DNA of 64,000 nucleotides, taken from assembly GCF_004794105.1 (NCBI RefSeq), contig NZ_SRYR01000001.1:1302001-1366000 (forward strand), in the 5' to 3' direction. This document shows, one piece after another, positions 1 to 7,372 of this stretch. This DNA is from Clostridium sartagoforme. Its GTDB lineage: Bacteria > Bacillota > Clostridia > Clostridiales > Clostridiaceae. Numbering within the stretch: position 1 is the first letter of the stretch; each line of letters opens with the position of its first letter. A program made the position numbers and the translations under genes. Under the pieces are notes generated by a model. It made no database searches and was not told the DNA's origin. It saw only the letters and a list, made by a program, of their open reading frames with translations.

Positions 1-524
1 ATTAATCTTTCAAGATTTTTATTATCTAGACATCTTACGAAATCCAGCTCTAAATTAACATCATATACTTTTATATTAATTATTTCAGAAACTTTCATTC
101 CAGTTGCATACATAAGCTCTAATAAAGCATTATCTCTAATTCCTTTATTACAGTCCTTATCTACAATTTTAATTATTCTGTCTACCTCTTCTATAGTTAA
201 TATCTCAGGTAACTTCTTAGTAGTTATAGTATTTTTATAATAAATCTTAGGTATTTCTCTTACTACCTCTTGGTCTTTTAAGTAATTATAAAAACTTCTT
301 AAGCTAATTACTATTCTATTTATAGACCTTTCAGACTTTCCTTCACTTAATAGGTGTTGGATATACCCTAGTACTGAAACATTATCAGTTTCATCAATGT
401 TTATATTCTTATTATTCAAATACTTAACATAAAGGTTTACGTCAGTTACATAAGCATAAACAGTATTTTCACTTTTATGGCTTTCTAGTAAAGCTTCCTT
501 ATAATTATTAACAATTTCTTTCAT
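1..524 (-). CDS. xerD: Site-specific tyrosine recombinase XerD, 3' end outside window
   Basis: Tyrosine recombinase of the XerC/XerD type, which resolves chromosome dimers at dif. About 174 N-terminal residues are visible: the SAM-like core-binding domain (residues 1-90) and the start of the catalytic domain. It begins with ATG at 524 behind a GGGGAG ribosome site. The motif normally read as ATGLRVSE appears here as ATGMKVSE, so the position of catalytic Arg I (residue 144, codon 93-95) is Lys. That substitution is seen directly; its effect is inferred. The remaining catalytic residues lie beyond position 1. The gene follows spoIIM, as in other clostridia. Family assignment is secure. XerD rather than XerC rests on gene order. 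Confidence 0.88.
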   Translation of the reverse strand, partial: MKEIVNNYKEALLESHKSENTVYAYVTDVNLYVKYLNNKNINIDETDNVSVLGYIQHLLSEGKSERSINRIVISLRSFYNYLKDQEVVREIPKIYYKNTITTKKLPEILTIEEVDRIIKIVDKDCNKGIRDNALLELMYATGMKVSEIINIKVYDVNLELDFVRCLDNKNLERL

Positions 525-553
525 ATTTCTCCCCTATCCTAATATAATATTTA

Positions 554-562
554 TTCGACAAA
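554..562 (-). promoter_or_regulatory. Putative Spo0A box upstream of xerD
   Basis: The minus strand reads TTTGTCGAA, a perfect match to the 0A-box consensus TTTGTCRAA, 30 bp before the xerD start and just after the spoIIM stop. Regulation of xerD by Spo0A is inference, since a 9-bp match can occur by chance. Confidence 0.3.
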
Positions 563-594
563 TAACTTATTATTCCTTCTTTCTTTTCATTGGA

Positions 595-1230
595 TTAGGT
601 TAATTTATAAGCTTTTGTTACTACTAACCTAATTAATCCTGGACTTACATAAGATTCAATAATTACTCCGATTACAAAAATAATTAAAAAAATTCCAAAT
701 TTAACTATATTCCTTTTAAGCATTGCTTTATTCATCCTAGATCCATTAAAAAACTTCTCCTTCATTTTCAAAAGTGACATATCTAATGAAATAATACTTA
801 TACCCACAAAAAATGGTATATATAATAGATTTTGTGGAATTGTAGTTACTAGAGCTACCCATATTCCTTCTCCTTCAAATGTAGTTAATAGAAAGCTAAA
901 GGTATATCCTAAGGTAAATCCTTTTATTAAATCTATTAAAAGAATTATTGGTGCTCCAAAGGTTGTAAATCCTAAGGCAATAATTAATAAGATAAAAAAT
1001 ATATTCTTCGTAAGCACATTTAACAGTAAATCTTTAGTTGCAACTTCTTTTGTACTAATTGTTTGTAAGAATCCTGTAAAATAATCTGATAAATCCTTCG
1101 CATCTACTCCATCCATATATTTTATGGTGTATGCACCCAGTAGTATACCTACAAAGAAAAATGTTAATACCAGTAAATAGAATAATTTATTCTCCTTAAA
1201 ATTTGAGTTTAGCTTTTCCATTAAATTCAT
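595..1230 (-). CDS. spoIIM: Stage II sporulation protein M
   Basis: SpoIIM is the membrane scaffold of the SpoIIDMP septal peptidoglycan-degrading machine needed for forespore engulfment. This 211-residue protein is mostly hydrophobic, with membrane segments near residues 17-36, 76-97, 104-128, 138-160 and 180-200, and length and topology match the family. The start is taken at ATG 1230 because GGGGAGG lies 7 nt upstream; an in-frame ATG 11 codons earlier has no ribosome site and overlaps the predicted promoter. A sigma-E type promoter directly precedes it, which fits mother-cell expression. Gene order NUDIX-spoIIM-xerD is typical of clostridia. Confidence 0.93.
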   Translation of the reverse strand: MNLMEKLNSNFKENKLFYLLVLTFFFVGILLGAYTIKYMDGVDAKDLSDYFTGFLQTISTKEVATKDLLLNVLTKNIFFILLIIALGFTTFGAPIILLIDLIKGFTLGYTFSFLLTTFEGEGIWVALVTTIPQNLLYIPFFVGISIISLDMSLLKMKEKFFNGSRMNKAMLKRNIVKFGIFLIIFVIGVIIESYVSPGLIRLVVTKAYKLT

Positions 1231-1261
1231 AATATTCCTCCCCATACATTTGCTATAAAAC

Positions 1262-1290
1262 ATAATATGTTCAAAATCTCTTTAATATTC
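1262..1290 (-). promoter_or_regulatory. Predicted sigma-E promoter of spoIIM
   Basis: The minus strand has a -35 GAATATT (1290-1284), a 14-nt spacer and a -10 CATATTAT (1269-1262). This fits the sigma-E consensus (xATATT, 14-15 nt, CATAxxxT). Predicted transcription would start near 1255, leaving the spoIIM ribosome site inside the leader. spoIIM is a known sigma-E gene in Bacillus. Confidence 0.7.
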
Positions 1291-1333
1291 ATAATTGAAT
1301 ATATGTAAATTTTATTTTTCTTAAAAAATAAAA

Positions 1334-1359
1334 GAAGCTATATCTAAATGATAAGCTCC
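1334..1359 (-). terminator. Rho-independent terminator after the NUDIX gene
   Basis: On the minus strand an AGCTTATC / GATATAGCT stem (one bulged base) is followed by CTTTTATTTTTT. It separates the NUDIX transcript from spoIIM, consistent with spoIIM having its own promoter. Confidence 0.65.
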
Positions 1360-1439
1360 TTAAATTTATAGTATTCTTAAATATTCATTTTATTTTCTAT
1401 ATTAAGTAATAATGTTACTAACCTTTATAAATAATTAAT

Positions 1440-1958
1440 TTATAAGAAAGCAAAAGCACTTAAAGTTTTACAATCTATAATTTCACCCTTCTTTATCATT
1501 TCCTTCACTTTATTTATATTCACTATTTTAACATTAGTAAACTCATCTTCGTCTTCATGCTTCTCACCTAAAGTTAAATTCTTAGCCTTATAAATATAAA
1601 TTATTTCATCACAAAATCCTGGTGCTGTAGAAATCTTTCCTAGGTACTCTATATCCCCTGCTTTGTAGCCTGTTTCTTCTTCTAGTTCTCTTACTGCACA
1701 TATCTTAGGATCTTCATTTTTATCTAATTTACCTGCTGGTATTTCAATCATAACTTGTTTTACGGGCAATCTATATTGCTCAACTAATATAATATTTTCA
1801 TCATCTAAAAAAGCTAAAACAGCTGCTGCACCTGGATGCTTTACAACATCTCTATTAGCTTTTTCTTTGTTAGGAAGTTCTACATCAACATTAAAAAACT
1901 CTAAAAAATTACCTTTATGAATTAATTTTTCTTCTAATATCTTTTCCTCTAAATTCAT
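1440..1958 (-). CDS. nudF: NUDIX hydrolase, ADP-ribose pyrophosphatase type
   Basis: Cytoplasmic Nudix enzyme of the NudF/YqkG group, which splits ADP-ribose to AMP and ribose-5-phosphate. The Nudix box is seen at residues 76-98, from GKLDKNEDP through RELEEETGY, with the catalytic glutamates in REXXEE. The upstream EQYRLPV and IEIPAGKLD stretches are typical of ADP-ribose pyrophosphatases. Length (172 aa) is normal. ATG 1958 follows AGAAGGTG. The gene lies upstream of spoIIM as in Bacillus and Clostridium, but a terminator separates the two. Confidence 0.9.
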   Translation of the reverse strand: MNLEEKILEEKLIHKGNFLEFFNVDVELPNKEKANRDVVKHPGAAAVLAFLDDENIILVEQYRLPVKQVMIEIPAGKLDKNEDPKICAVRELEEETGYKAGDIEYLGKISTAPGFCDEIIYIYKAKNLTLGEKHEDEDEFTNVKIVNINKVKEMIKKGEIIDCKTLSAFAFL

Positions 1959-1993
1959 ACTTACACCTTCTAATTCTTATATATTTTAAGTTA

Positions 1994-2022
1994 AATATAT
2001 CACTTATTAAAATCTAGTACAA
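1994..2022 (-). promoter_or_regulatory. Predicted sigma-A promoter of the NUDIX gene
   Basis: The minus strand shows TTGTAC (2022-2017), a 17-nt spacer and TATATT (1999-1994), about 35 bp before the ATG. Confidence 0.55.
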
Positions 2023-2160
2023 TATAGCATAGTATAGGTTTCTATAAATGATCTGCATTTTCAGATTTTATATTATTTCAATATTAAAATTTTGAAAAAA
2101 ATCTCTTGATAAATGGATTACCTATGCTAAGTGCATAATTGCAGGTTATACTTTACAAGG

Positions 2161-2200
2161 ATGTGCTAAAGAAATATGAATTTCTTTAGCATATCTTTTT
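2161..2200 (+). terminator. Strong terminator-like hairpin without an evident upstream gene
   Basis: Stem 2161-2175 / 2180-2194 is nearly perfect around the core GCTAAAGAAA / TTTCTTTAGC, with a 4-nt loop and a following CTTTTT. On the plus strand it has the form of an intrinsic terminator, yet no plus-strand gene precedes it. It may belong to a small RNA or be left over from the adjacent decayed transposon. Confidence 0.5.
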
Positions 2201-2202
2201 AT

Positions 2203-2421
2203 TGGCGACATAAAAACCACAGCAGATTGAAGAATTGGATAACTAGGTTTAATGGTGTTGCGACCAAATATTTATCTGACTATTTGGCATGATTTCGTTA
2301 GTTATAATACTTCAGATCAGATATAGATATTATTAATGTTAGAAACCTATTAGTTCATGCTCTTACGTCTCACGTAACATACCACAACAATGATTTTGTA
2401 TTAACAACCATTGGCTTTTAA
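2203..2421 (+). pseudogene. Decayed IS1595/ISXO2-type transposase C-terminal fragment
   Basis: Plus-strand frame starting at 2221 reads SRLKNWITRFNGVATKYL then SDYLA*FR*L, with stops at two positions that look like former Trp codons. RFNGVATKYL followed by NYLxWFxxL is characteristic of the C-terminus of ISXO2-like (IS1595) DDE transposases. After a frame change the reading continues as NVRNLLVHALTSH to a stop at 2421. There is no start codon, no catalytic core and no recognisable ends, so this is a relic. The rest of 1959-2560 holds the NUDIX promoter, the hairpin at 2161 and the leader of the next gene. Confidence 0.72.
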
Positions 2422-2560
2422 CATAAATTAAACATCCATATAGCAACTTAAAACATAATAATTAACATAATAATTATGTTACTCCAATTAAAGGATTTTA
2501 TGGGAAATTATAGCGCTTTATGATATAATTAAAAGTAGTTAAACTGCTGGGAGGTATTAT

Positions 2561-2788
2561 ATGAGTGAATTAAATGAAACTGAAAATATTAGTTGTCCGT
2601 CATGTGATAGCCACAATATAAAGATTATTATAGAAAAAGAGAATGAAAACTATGACCTTACAAGTGGAATATTAGGTACAATTTGTCTTGGTCAGATAGG
2701 AATGTTATGTGGGTTATGCTGTGCTGACGGCGAAAAGAAAAAAACCACTTGTATATGCAATGAATGTGGGACAAAATTCAATGGATAA
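2561..2788 (+). CDS. Small zinc-ribbon protein
   Basis: A 75-residue protein with CPSC near residue 12 and CNEC near residue 67, the two halves of a zinc ribbon. They flank a hydrophobic, cysteine-rich centre (GTICLGQIGMLCGLCC, about residues 39-54) that could touch or dip into the membrane, a layout resembling LITAF-type zinc ribbons. ATG 2561 follows GGGAGG. The next gene starts inside its last codons (8-nt overlap), so the two are translationally coupled. TATAAT near 2525 could be the -10. No function is assigned; related zinc-ribbon proteins are known in clostridia. Confidence 0.8.
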   Translation: MSELNETENISCPSCDSHNIKIIIEKENENYDLTSGILGTICLGQIGMLCGLCCADGEKKKTTCICNECGTKFNG

Positions 2789-3128
2789 AAGACTAGATAA
2801 AATATGGCTTTTTTTCATGAATATCTTTGCAAACACTTGTCATCAAAAGGCTGAAAGAAGTTTCTTTATAAGTAAATATCAGTTTCCAATCTGCGCAAGG
2901 TGCACTGGGTTAATGTTAGGATATATTTTAGGAGTATCATTGGCTTTTTCAGGAAAACAAGTTAACTTATTAACCAATTTAGTATTTATACTTATTATGT
3001 TTATTGATTGGTTTCTACAATATAAAAAAATTAAGAAATCTAACAATTATAGAAGATTATTTACTGGATTTTTATGTGGATTAGGTATTATAGGTGTTTG
3101 CTATACTGTACTTATACATGTACTATAA
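2781..3128 (+). CDS. DUF2085 membrane protein
   Basis: A 115-residue protein carrying the DUF2085 signature CHQKAERSFF followed by FPICARCTG (about residues 17-44), whose conserved Cys/His could bind a metal. Two or three hydrophobic segments follow (residues 43-58, 64-82 and 96-114). ATG 2781 is chosen because the DUF2085 homology begins there; an ATG further upstream in the same frame lies inside the zinc-ribbon gene and would add 24 unrelated residues. The family is widespread in Firmicutes and its function is unknown. Coupling to the zinc-ribbon gene suggests a shared, perhaps metal-related, role. Confidence 0.82.
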   Translation: MDKRLDKIWLFFMNIFANTCHQKAERSFFISKYQFPICARCTGLMLGYILGVSLAFSGKQVNLLTNLVFILIMFIDWFLQYKKIKKSNNYRRLFTGFLCGLGIIGVCYTVLIHVL

Positions 3129-3167
3129 ACTATGATTATCAGTAAAGTTATGATTAAAAATATAAAT

Positions 3168-3193
3168 AAAAAGAGTAGATTTCTGCTCTTTTT
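3168..3193 (+). terminator. Terminator of the zinc-ribbon/DUF2085 operon
   Basis: AAAAAGAGTAG pairs with CTGCTCTTTTT (one G-U pair) around a 4-nt loop, ending in a T-run, 40 bp after the DUF2085 stop. Confidence 0.8.
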
Positions 3194-3440
3194 ATTATGC
3201 CTTTAATTCATCAGACTTTCATATGTTTAACTATATAATCAACATTATTCAACAAAAAAGACTTAAATATTAAATAAACACTAATAGATGTAAAACTTTA
3301 TTCAACTTATATATACAATCAAAGTTAATATATTATATCTCCTCTTTTATAATCTATATGATAAAATTATCTTATATGGATTTTACATAATTCATATTTC
3401 TTAATAATATATTATTTTGTATAAATGGAGATGTAATAAA
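3194..3440. other. AT-rich intergenic region, methyltransferase leader
   Basis: No convincing ORF or structure is seen. A weak plus-strand promoter may be TTTACA, 17 nt, TAATAT near 3382-3410. GGAGATG just before 3441 is the ribosome site of the next gene. Confidence 0.4.
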
Positions 3441-4196
3441 ATGGACAATACTGAGAAATTCACAGGTAAAGCTTCTGTTTACTCTGAAGCACGACCAAGT
3501 TATCCAAAAGCTCTTTTTGATTATTTAGTGAATATAGAAAAAATTAATAAGGATAGTTTTATTGCAGATATAGGCTCTGGTACAGGGAAATTTTCAGAGT
3601 CATTATTGAATTTTGGCTTTAAAGTATTTGCAGTAGAGCCTAATAAAGATATGAGAACTGAAGCTGAAAAGTTATTATCATTAAGCTTAAATTTTATATC
3701 AATAAATGGAACTGATTCAAATACTACCCTTAAAGATAACTCTATAGACTATATAACTGTTGCTCAAGCTTTTCATTGGTTTAATCCAGTAGCTTTTAAA
3801 GAAGAATGCCAAAGAATACTTAAAGAAAATGGTAAAGTAATATTAGTTTGGAACAACCGAGTTCCAGAATCAGAAATAGTTATAAAAAATGCTGAAATAT
3901 GCAAAAAATATTGCAAAAATTTTAAAGGATTTAGTGGAGGATTAGATATTACTTCTAATACAATAAGTAAATTCTTTAATAATAAATATGATTTTATAAA
4001 ATTTGCAAACAACTTAAAATATGATGAAGATAAATTTATAAAAAGAATGTTATCATCATCTTATTCTTTAACTTCAGATGATGTAAACTATTTAGAATAT
4101 ATAAATGCTTTAAAAGACCTTTTCAAGAACTATTCTATTAATGGAATTTTAACAATACCTAATGAAACAAATATGTATATTGGAAATGTATTTTAA
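3441..4196 (+). CDS. Class I SAM-dependent methyltransferase
   Basis: A 251-residue protein with a Rossmann-type SAM site: motif I IADIGSGTGK at residues 41-50, an acidic post-I VFAVEPN, and SIDYITVAQAFHWF, the pattern of the UbiE/type 11 methyltransferase family. It opens with KFTGKASVYSEARPSYP, common to many clostridial members. ATG 3441 follows GGAGATG; an in-frame ATG eight codons earlier has no ribosome site. The substrate cannot be deduced. It stands alone on the plus strand with terminators on both sides. Confidence 0.85.
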   Translation: MDNTEKFTGKASVYSEARPSYPKALFDYLVNIEKINKDSFIADIGSGTGKFSESLLNFGFKVFAVEPNKDMRTEAEKLLSLSLNFISINGTDSNTTLKDNSIDYITVAQAFHWFNPVAFKEECQRILKENGKVILVWNNRVPESEIVIKNAEICKKYCKNFKGFSGGLDITSNTISKFFNNKYDFIKFANNLKYDEDKFIKRMLSSSYSLTSDDVNYLEYINALKDLFKNYSINGILTIPNETNMYIGNVF

Positions 4197-4287
4197 TTAC
4201 CATTTAAAAGCAATAAATCTAGTAATTTATTGTAATTCACTTCTATATATTGAATAGCATTAATTTTTTTGATATTATCTTTTTACG

Positions 4288-4367
4288 GGTTAAATATCTC
4301 CAAGAGGGATTGATACTTAAAAAGCAATAGTTGTTGCAAATGGAGCTACTGGCATAGCTCCTTTTTT
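4288..4367 (+). other. Structured intergenic element ending in a strong terminator
   Basis: Three local pairings follow one another: CTCCAAGAGGG, GCAATAGTTGTTGC (GCAA/TTGC stem) and the terminator GGAGCTA (4342-4348) / TAGCTCC (4355-4361) followed by TTTTTT. The last hairpin may end the methyltransferase transcript, but the compact string of hairpins about 100 bp after the stop could instead be a small RNA, an attenuator remnant or a transposon end. I could not match it to a known riboswitch class. Nothing else is seen in 4197-4512 apart from the opposing terminator at 4397. Confidence 0.5.
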
Positions 4368-4396
4368 ATTTTCATATTCTATCCTAATAGAAAAAG

Positions 4397-4429
4397 TCTC
4401 CTATTTATCTAAATATTGACAATAGGAGA
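4397..4429 (-). terminator. Terminator of the tandem-HD gene
   Basis: TCTCCTATT (4397-4405) pairs with AATAGGAGA (4421-4429). On the minus strand the stem is followed by CTTTTT. Confidence 0.75.
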
Positions 4430-4512
4430 TCATCTTATAATAATTAATTTACATATCTTATTTTTTCAATTAACCACATTCAACTTTTATCTTTATTAAA
4501 ACCCATATATAA

Positions 4513-5769
4513 TTAAGCCGCTCTCTTAAAGTACTTTAAAAGCAGTTCATATTCTTCAATTAAATTATTATATACACTTAGCATTTTCTTTGTATTTTCC
4601 CTTACTTTATCAATTATATAATCATAATTATTTATAACTAAATTACAAATTCTATTATCAATTTTATTAGAAGATGCCATATTAGATAAAATTGAGATTA
4701 CTTTTTCTTTCGGGAATTCCCCCTTATAACTTCTTATATTAACAAGAGCACTAACTACATCTGCTATTGCAACTATTCTTACTTCAAGAGAAATTTCATC
4801 TCCCTTTAATCCAAAAGGATATCCTGTACCATCTAATTTTTCATGATGTAACGTGGCAATATCTCTTATATCATCTATTCCTAATCCACTTAATATTTTA
4901 TATCCTATAATAGCATGATTCTGTATCTGTTTATACTCATCCTCAGTTAGCTTACCTGGCTTTTCTAATATCTCTATAGGTACCACTATCTTACCTATAT
5001 CGTGTAACATAGAAGCAATTTTAATTTTTCTTGTCATCTTTTCATCTATATTAAGCATATTAGCTATTTGTGCACTTATTTCTTCTACTGCTATTGAATG
5101 TATAACTGTTGATTCACTTCTAAAATCAATAGCATAAGTTAACATTCTTGTATAACTTATCACTTCTTCTCTAGATAGAATGATCTTATCAAAGATTTCA
5201 TATAGTTCTTCTAAATAATTCTTATCTAAAATGTTTTCTAATAAATTATACTCAGTACAAGCTATTTCAAAAAGTTTCTTATGTTCCGGAAGTACCTTAT
5301 CTCCAAATGTCTTCATTATCGAATCTTTATCCATTTTATCACCGTTCATTTTTCGAATAGAAATATAATCAGCTAAATGTAATAATAAGGCCTCTTTAGG
5401 AATAATTTTTTTCTTTTCATTATCTAAATCATTTGGAAACAAATGATGTCCTAAAACAACTTGAGATAAATCAGCTAATGGTGAAAAATGTTTAATAAAT
5501 AATGATCCGTACACAGAATGCTCAATTGGCTCCTCTGAATCAATATCTAAAATTTTATCTCTTTTTTCAACCTTATATACACCTATATCATGAAACATTG
5601 CAAGTTCCATAAGTCTTAATATTTCATTTTCACTATAATCATTAGAAGCTTTCAATAATTTGTACATTATATAAGCTACTTCTTCTCCATGTCCTACCAT
5701 TCTCTCATCCATGGAATCTAAAGTCCTCTGTATTACTATCAATATTTTTTTCAAACTTACTTTTTGCAT
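4513..5769 (-). CDS. Tandem HD / HD-GYP phosphohydrolase, probable cyclic-di-GMP phosphodiesterase
   Basis: A 418-residue soluble protein with two HD-type metal-dependent domains. The C-terminal half is a full HD-GYP: H224, HD at 256-257, K260, H285, HH at 308-309, DGTGYP at 313-318 and D337. The N-terminal half keeps an equivalent set (H27, HD 60-61, H84, HH 108-109, D134) but lacks GYP. HD-GYP proteins typically linearise cyclic-di-GMP. No receiver or sensor domain is present. ATG 5769 is chosen for AGAGGTG just upstream; the longer in-frame ORF has no ribosome site. Monocistronic, with its own terminator. Confidence 0.88.
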   Translation of the reverse strand: MQKVSLKKILIVIQRTLDSMDERMVGHGEEVAYIMYKLLKASNDYSENEILRLMELAMFHDIGVYKVEKRDKILDIDSEEPIEHSVYGSLFIKHFSPLADLSQVVLGHHLFPNDLDNEKKKIIPKEALLLHLADYISIRKMNGDKMDKDSIMKTFGDKVLPEHKKLFEIACTEYNLLENILDKNYLEELYEIFDKIILSREEVISYTRMLTYAIDFRSESTVIHSIAVEEISAQIANMLNIDEKMTRKIKIASMLHDIGKIVVPIEILEKPGKLTEDEYKQIQNHAIIGYKILSGLGIDDIRDIATLHHEKLDGTGYPFGLKGDEISLEVRIVAIADVVSALVNIRSYKGEFPKEKVISILSNMASSNKIDNRICNLVINNYDYIIDKVRENTKKMLSVYNNLIEEYELLLKYFKRAA

Positions 5770-5896
5770 TTTACACCTCTGAAGGATATTTATATTAAAA
5801 GAAATATACTTTGATTTAAATAGTATTCTATACATCATAATATTTTAAATTATAATTTCTTATTGTTCAATATTTAGATAAAATTTTCAATATAAA

Positions 5897-5940
5897 AAAC
5901 TCCTATTTACTAATTTTCTAACTAATAAATAGGATTTTTT
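5897..5940. terminator. Bidirectional terminator-like hairpin
   Basis: CCTATTTA (5902-5909) pairs with TAAATAGG (5926-5933), with a T-run on each side depending on the strand. It lies about 60 bp beyond the ORF end of the HD gene, isolating it from the SDR gene. Confidence 0.6.
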
Positions 5941-6160
5941 CTCATCATATTATCTTATTATTTATATTCATTTCATAAAAACTCATAACTATTTTATACA
6001 TAAATTTAAATTATGATTTAGTGATTTGATATGAGTAATAAAGGATTAAAAGGCATAACTAACTACTAAAATAATTCATTTTATATTATGTTTACCGCAT
6101 AGGATTTCAAAGAGTATATTATTTATATTTAAAATGCTATTTCTAGTTCTACTTGTATTT
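5941..6160. other. AT-rich intergenic region
   Basis: No ORF with a ribosome site, repeat or stable structure was recognised here. Confidence 0.3.
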
Positions 6161-6191
6161 TAAAAATACTATGGGTAATAGGCTATTACCT
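6161..6191 (-). terminator. Terminator overlapping the SDR stop codon
   Basis: GGGTAATA (6173-6180) pairs with TATTACCT (6184-6191). On the minus strand it is followed by ATAGTATTTTTA, a moderate U-tract. Confidence 0.5.
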
Positions 6192-7053
6192 ATGAATTTA
6201 CTAGCTCTCCTCCATTAATATGAATGGTTTCTCCAGTAATAAAACTAGCTCCTTCACTAGCTAAAAAAACATAAGCATCTGCTATTTCTACTGGTTGAGC
6301 TGCTCTTTTCATAGGATTATCTTGCCCAAACATAGAAACTTGAAATTCATCAAAAGATGCTGGTATAAGCGGAGTCCAAACTGGTCCTGGTGCTACTGCA
6401 TTTACTCTAATTCCTTTATTAATTAAGTTCAATGCTAATGAACGAGTAAAGGATGTTAGTGCTCCTTTAGTCATAGAATAATCTATCAGTTTCTCATTTC
6501 CTTTATATGCTGTTATAGAAGTTGTGTTAATTATACAATCTCCATAAGATAAATGTTTAAGTCCTTCCTTTGTAATATAAAAAGCACCAAAAACATTAGT
6601 TTTAAAAGTTTTTTGAAATTGTTCAGTAGTTATATCGATTAAATCATTACATACATGTTGCTCTGCTGAATTGTTAACTATAATATTAATTTTATTAAAT
6701 TTACTCTTAACAGTATTAATTGCAGATATGCAAAATTGTTCATCACCAATATCTCCATTTATCAAAATACACTCTGATCCAAAAAATTCAACTTCTTTTT
6801 TGGTTATCTCAGCATCATTATGTTCATTTAAATAAATAACAGCTATTTTTGCCCCCTCTTTCGCATAGGCAATTGCAACAGCCCTTCCTATACCACTATC
6901 TCCTCCAGTAATTATAGCAACCTTATCTTTAAGTTTACCTTGATTTAATGAAGTATTATTTTTATAAATAGGTTTAGGATTCATATCTTCTTCAATTCCA
7001 GGTTGTACATTTTGCTTTTGAGGTGGAAACTTATTAGGAAAATAATTATTCAT
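6190..7053 (-). CDS. SDR-family oxidoreductase, general-stress type
   Basis: Short-chain dehydrogenase of 287 residues. It has an N-terminal extension of about 40 residues (FPPQKQNVQPGIEEDMNP), then the NAD(P) motif TGGDSGIG (49-56), and catalytic S179, Y192 and K196 in YSMTK. The extension and the GRAVAIAYAKEGA stretch match the YhdF/YghA-like glucose/ribitol dehydrogenase group, often stress-induced in Bacillus; the actual substrate is unknown. ATG 7053 follows AAGGGGG. The start overlaps the stop of a 53-codon ORF by 8 nt (ATGAATAA), showing translational coupling. Confidence 0.88.
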   Translation of the reverse strand: MNNYFPNKFPPQKQNVQPGIEEDMNPKPIYKNNTSLNQGKLKDKVAIITGGDSGIGRAVAIAYAKEGAKIAVIYLNEHNDAEITKKEVEFFGSECILINGDIGDEQFCISAINTVKSKFNKINIIVNNSAEQHVCNDLIDITTEQFQKTFKTNVFGAFYITKEGLKHLSYGDCIINTTSITAYKGNEKLIDYSMTKGALTSFTRSLALNLINKGIRVNAVAPGPVWTPLIPASFDEFQVSMFGQDNPMKRAAQPVEIADAYVFLASEGASFITGETIHINGGELVNS

Positions 7054-7207
7054 CTTTATCCCCCTTAAAGTTATATTCATCACTTAATCTATTTTCTTTT
7101 ATACTTTCTAAGTAATTTGTTTTATTTACTATATTACTTTCAAACTTTTCAACTGCTAACTTAGTAAAATTTCCAATATTGTTACTCTCATTTAATGATT
7201 TATCCAT
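7046..7207 (-). CDS. Small uncharacterised protein (53 aa) coupled to the SDR gene
   Basis: A short ORF with a strong ribosome site (AGAAAGGAGAGATAAAC then ATG 7207), encoding 53 residues starting MDKSLNESNNIGNF. It is hydrophilic and Asn/Lys/Glu-rich, with no signal or membrane segment. Its stop overlaps the SDR start by 8 nt. The ribosome site and overlap argue that it is translated. I recognise no family; it could be a small stress protein or act as a translational leader. Confidence 0.65.
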   Translation of the reverse strand: MDKSLNESNNIGNFTKLAVEKFESNIVNKTNYLESIKENRLSDEYNFKGDKDE

Positions 7208-7321
7208 GTTTATCTCTCCTTTCTATCTCCTGTACTTTCTGTCTACATTCTTATTGTTGTATTATTATAAAAAAATATACTTTATTAACTATTTATAATT
7301 TTTCTTTTAATAATTTAGGCA

Positions 7322-7372
7322 ATAAAAAACACCTCCTAAACAATTGGAATAACCCAACTGATAGAAAGTGTT
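7322..7372 (-). terminator. Terminator of spo0A
   Basis: On the minus strand AACAC pairs with GTGTT, enclosing CAGTTGG / CCAATTG, followed by TTTTTTATT. Between here and the spo0A stop (7373-7488) nothing else is recognised; 7208-7321 is the leader of the 53-codon ORF. Confidence 0.7.

Noticed and set aside
2709..2780. Longer start for the DUF2085 protein
   Set aside because: The extra residues come from the zinc-ribbon gene in another frame and have no homology; ATG 2781 fits the family start.
4288..4367. Cyclic-di-GMP riboswitch (GEMM) upstream of the c-di-GMP phosphodiesterase gene
   Set aside because: The element is on the opposite strand beyond the 3' end of that gene, and the conserved GEMM core was not found.
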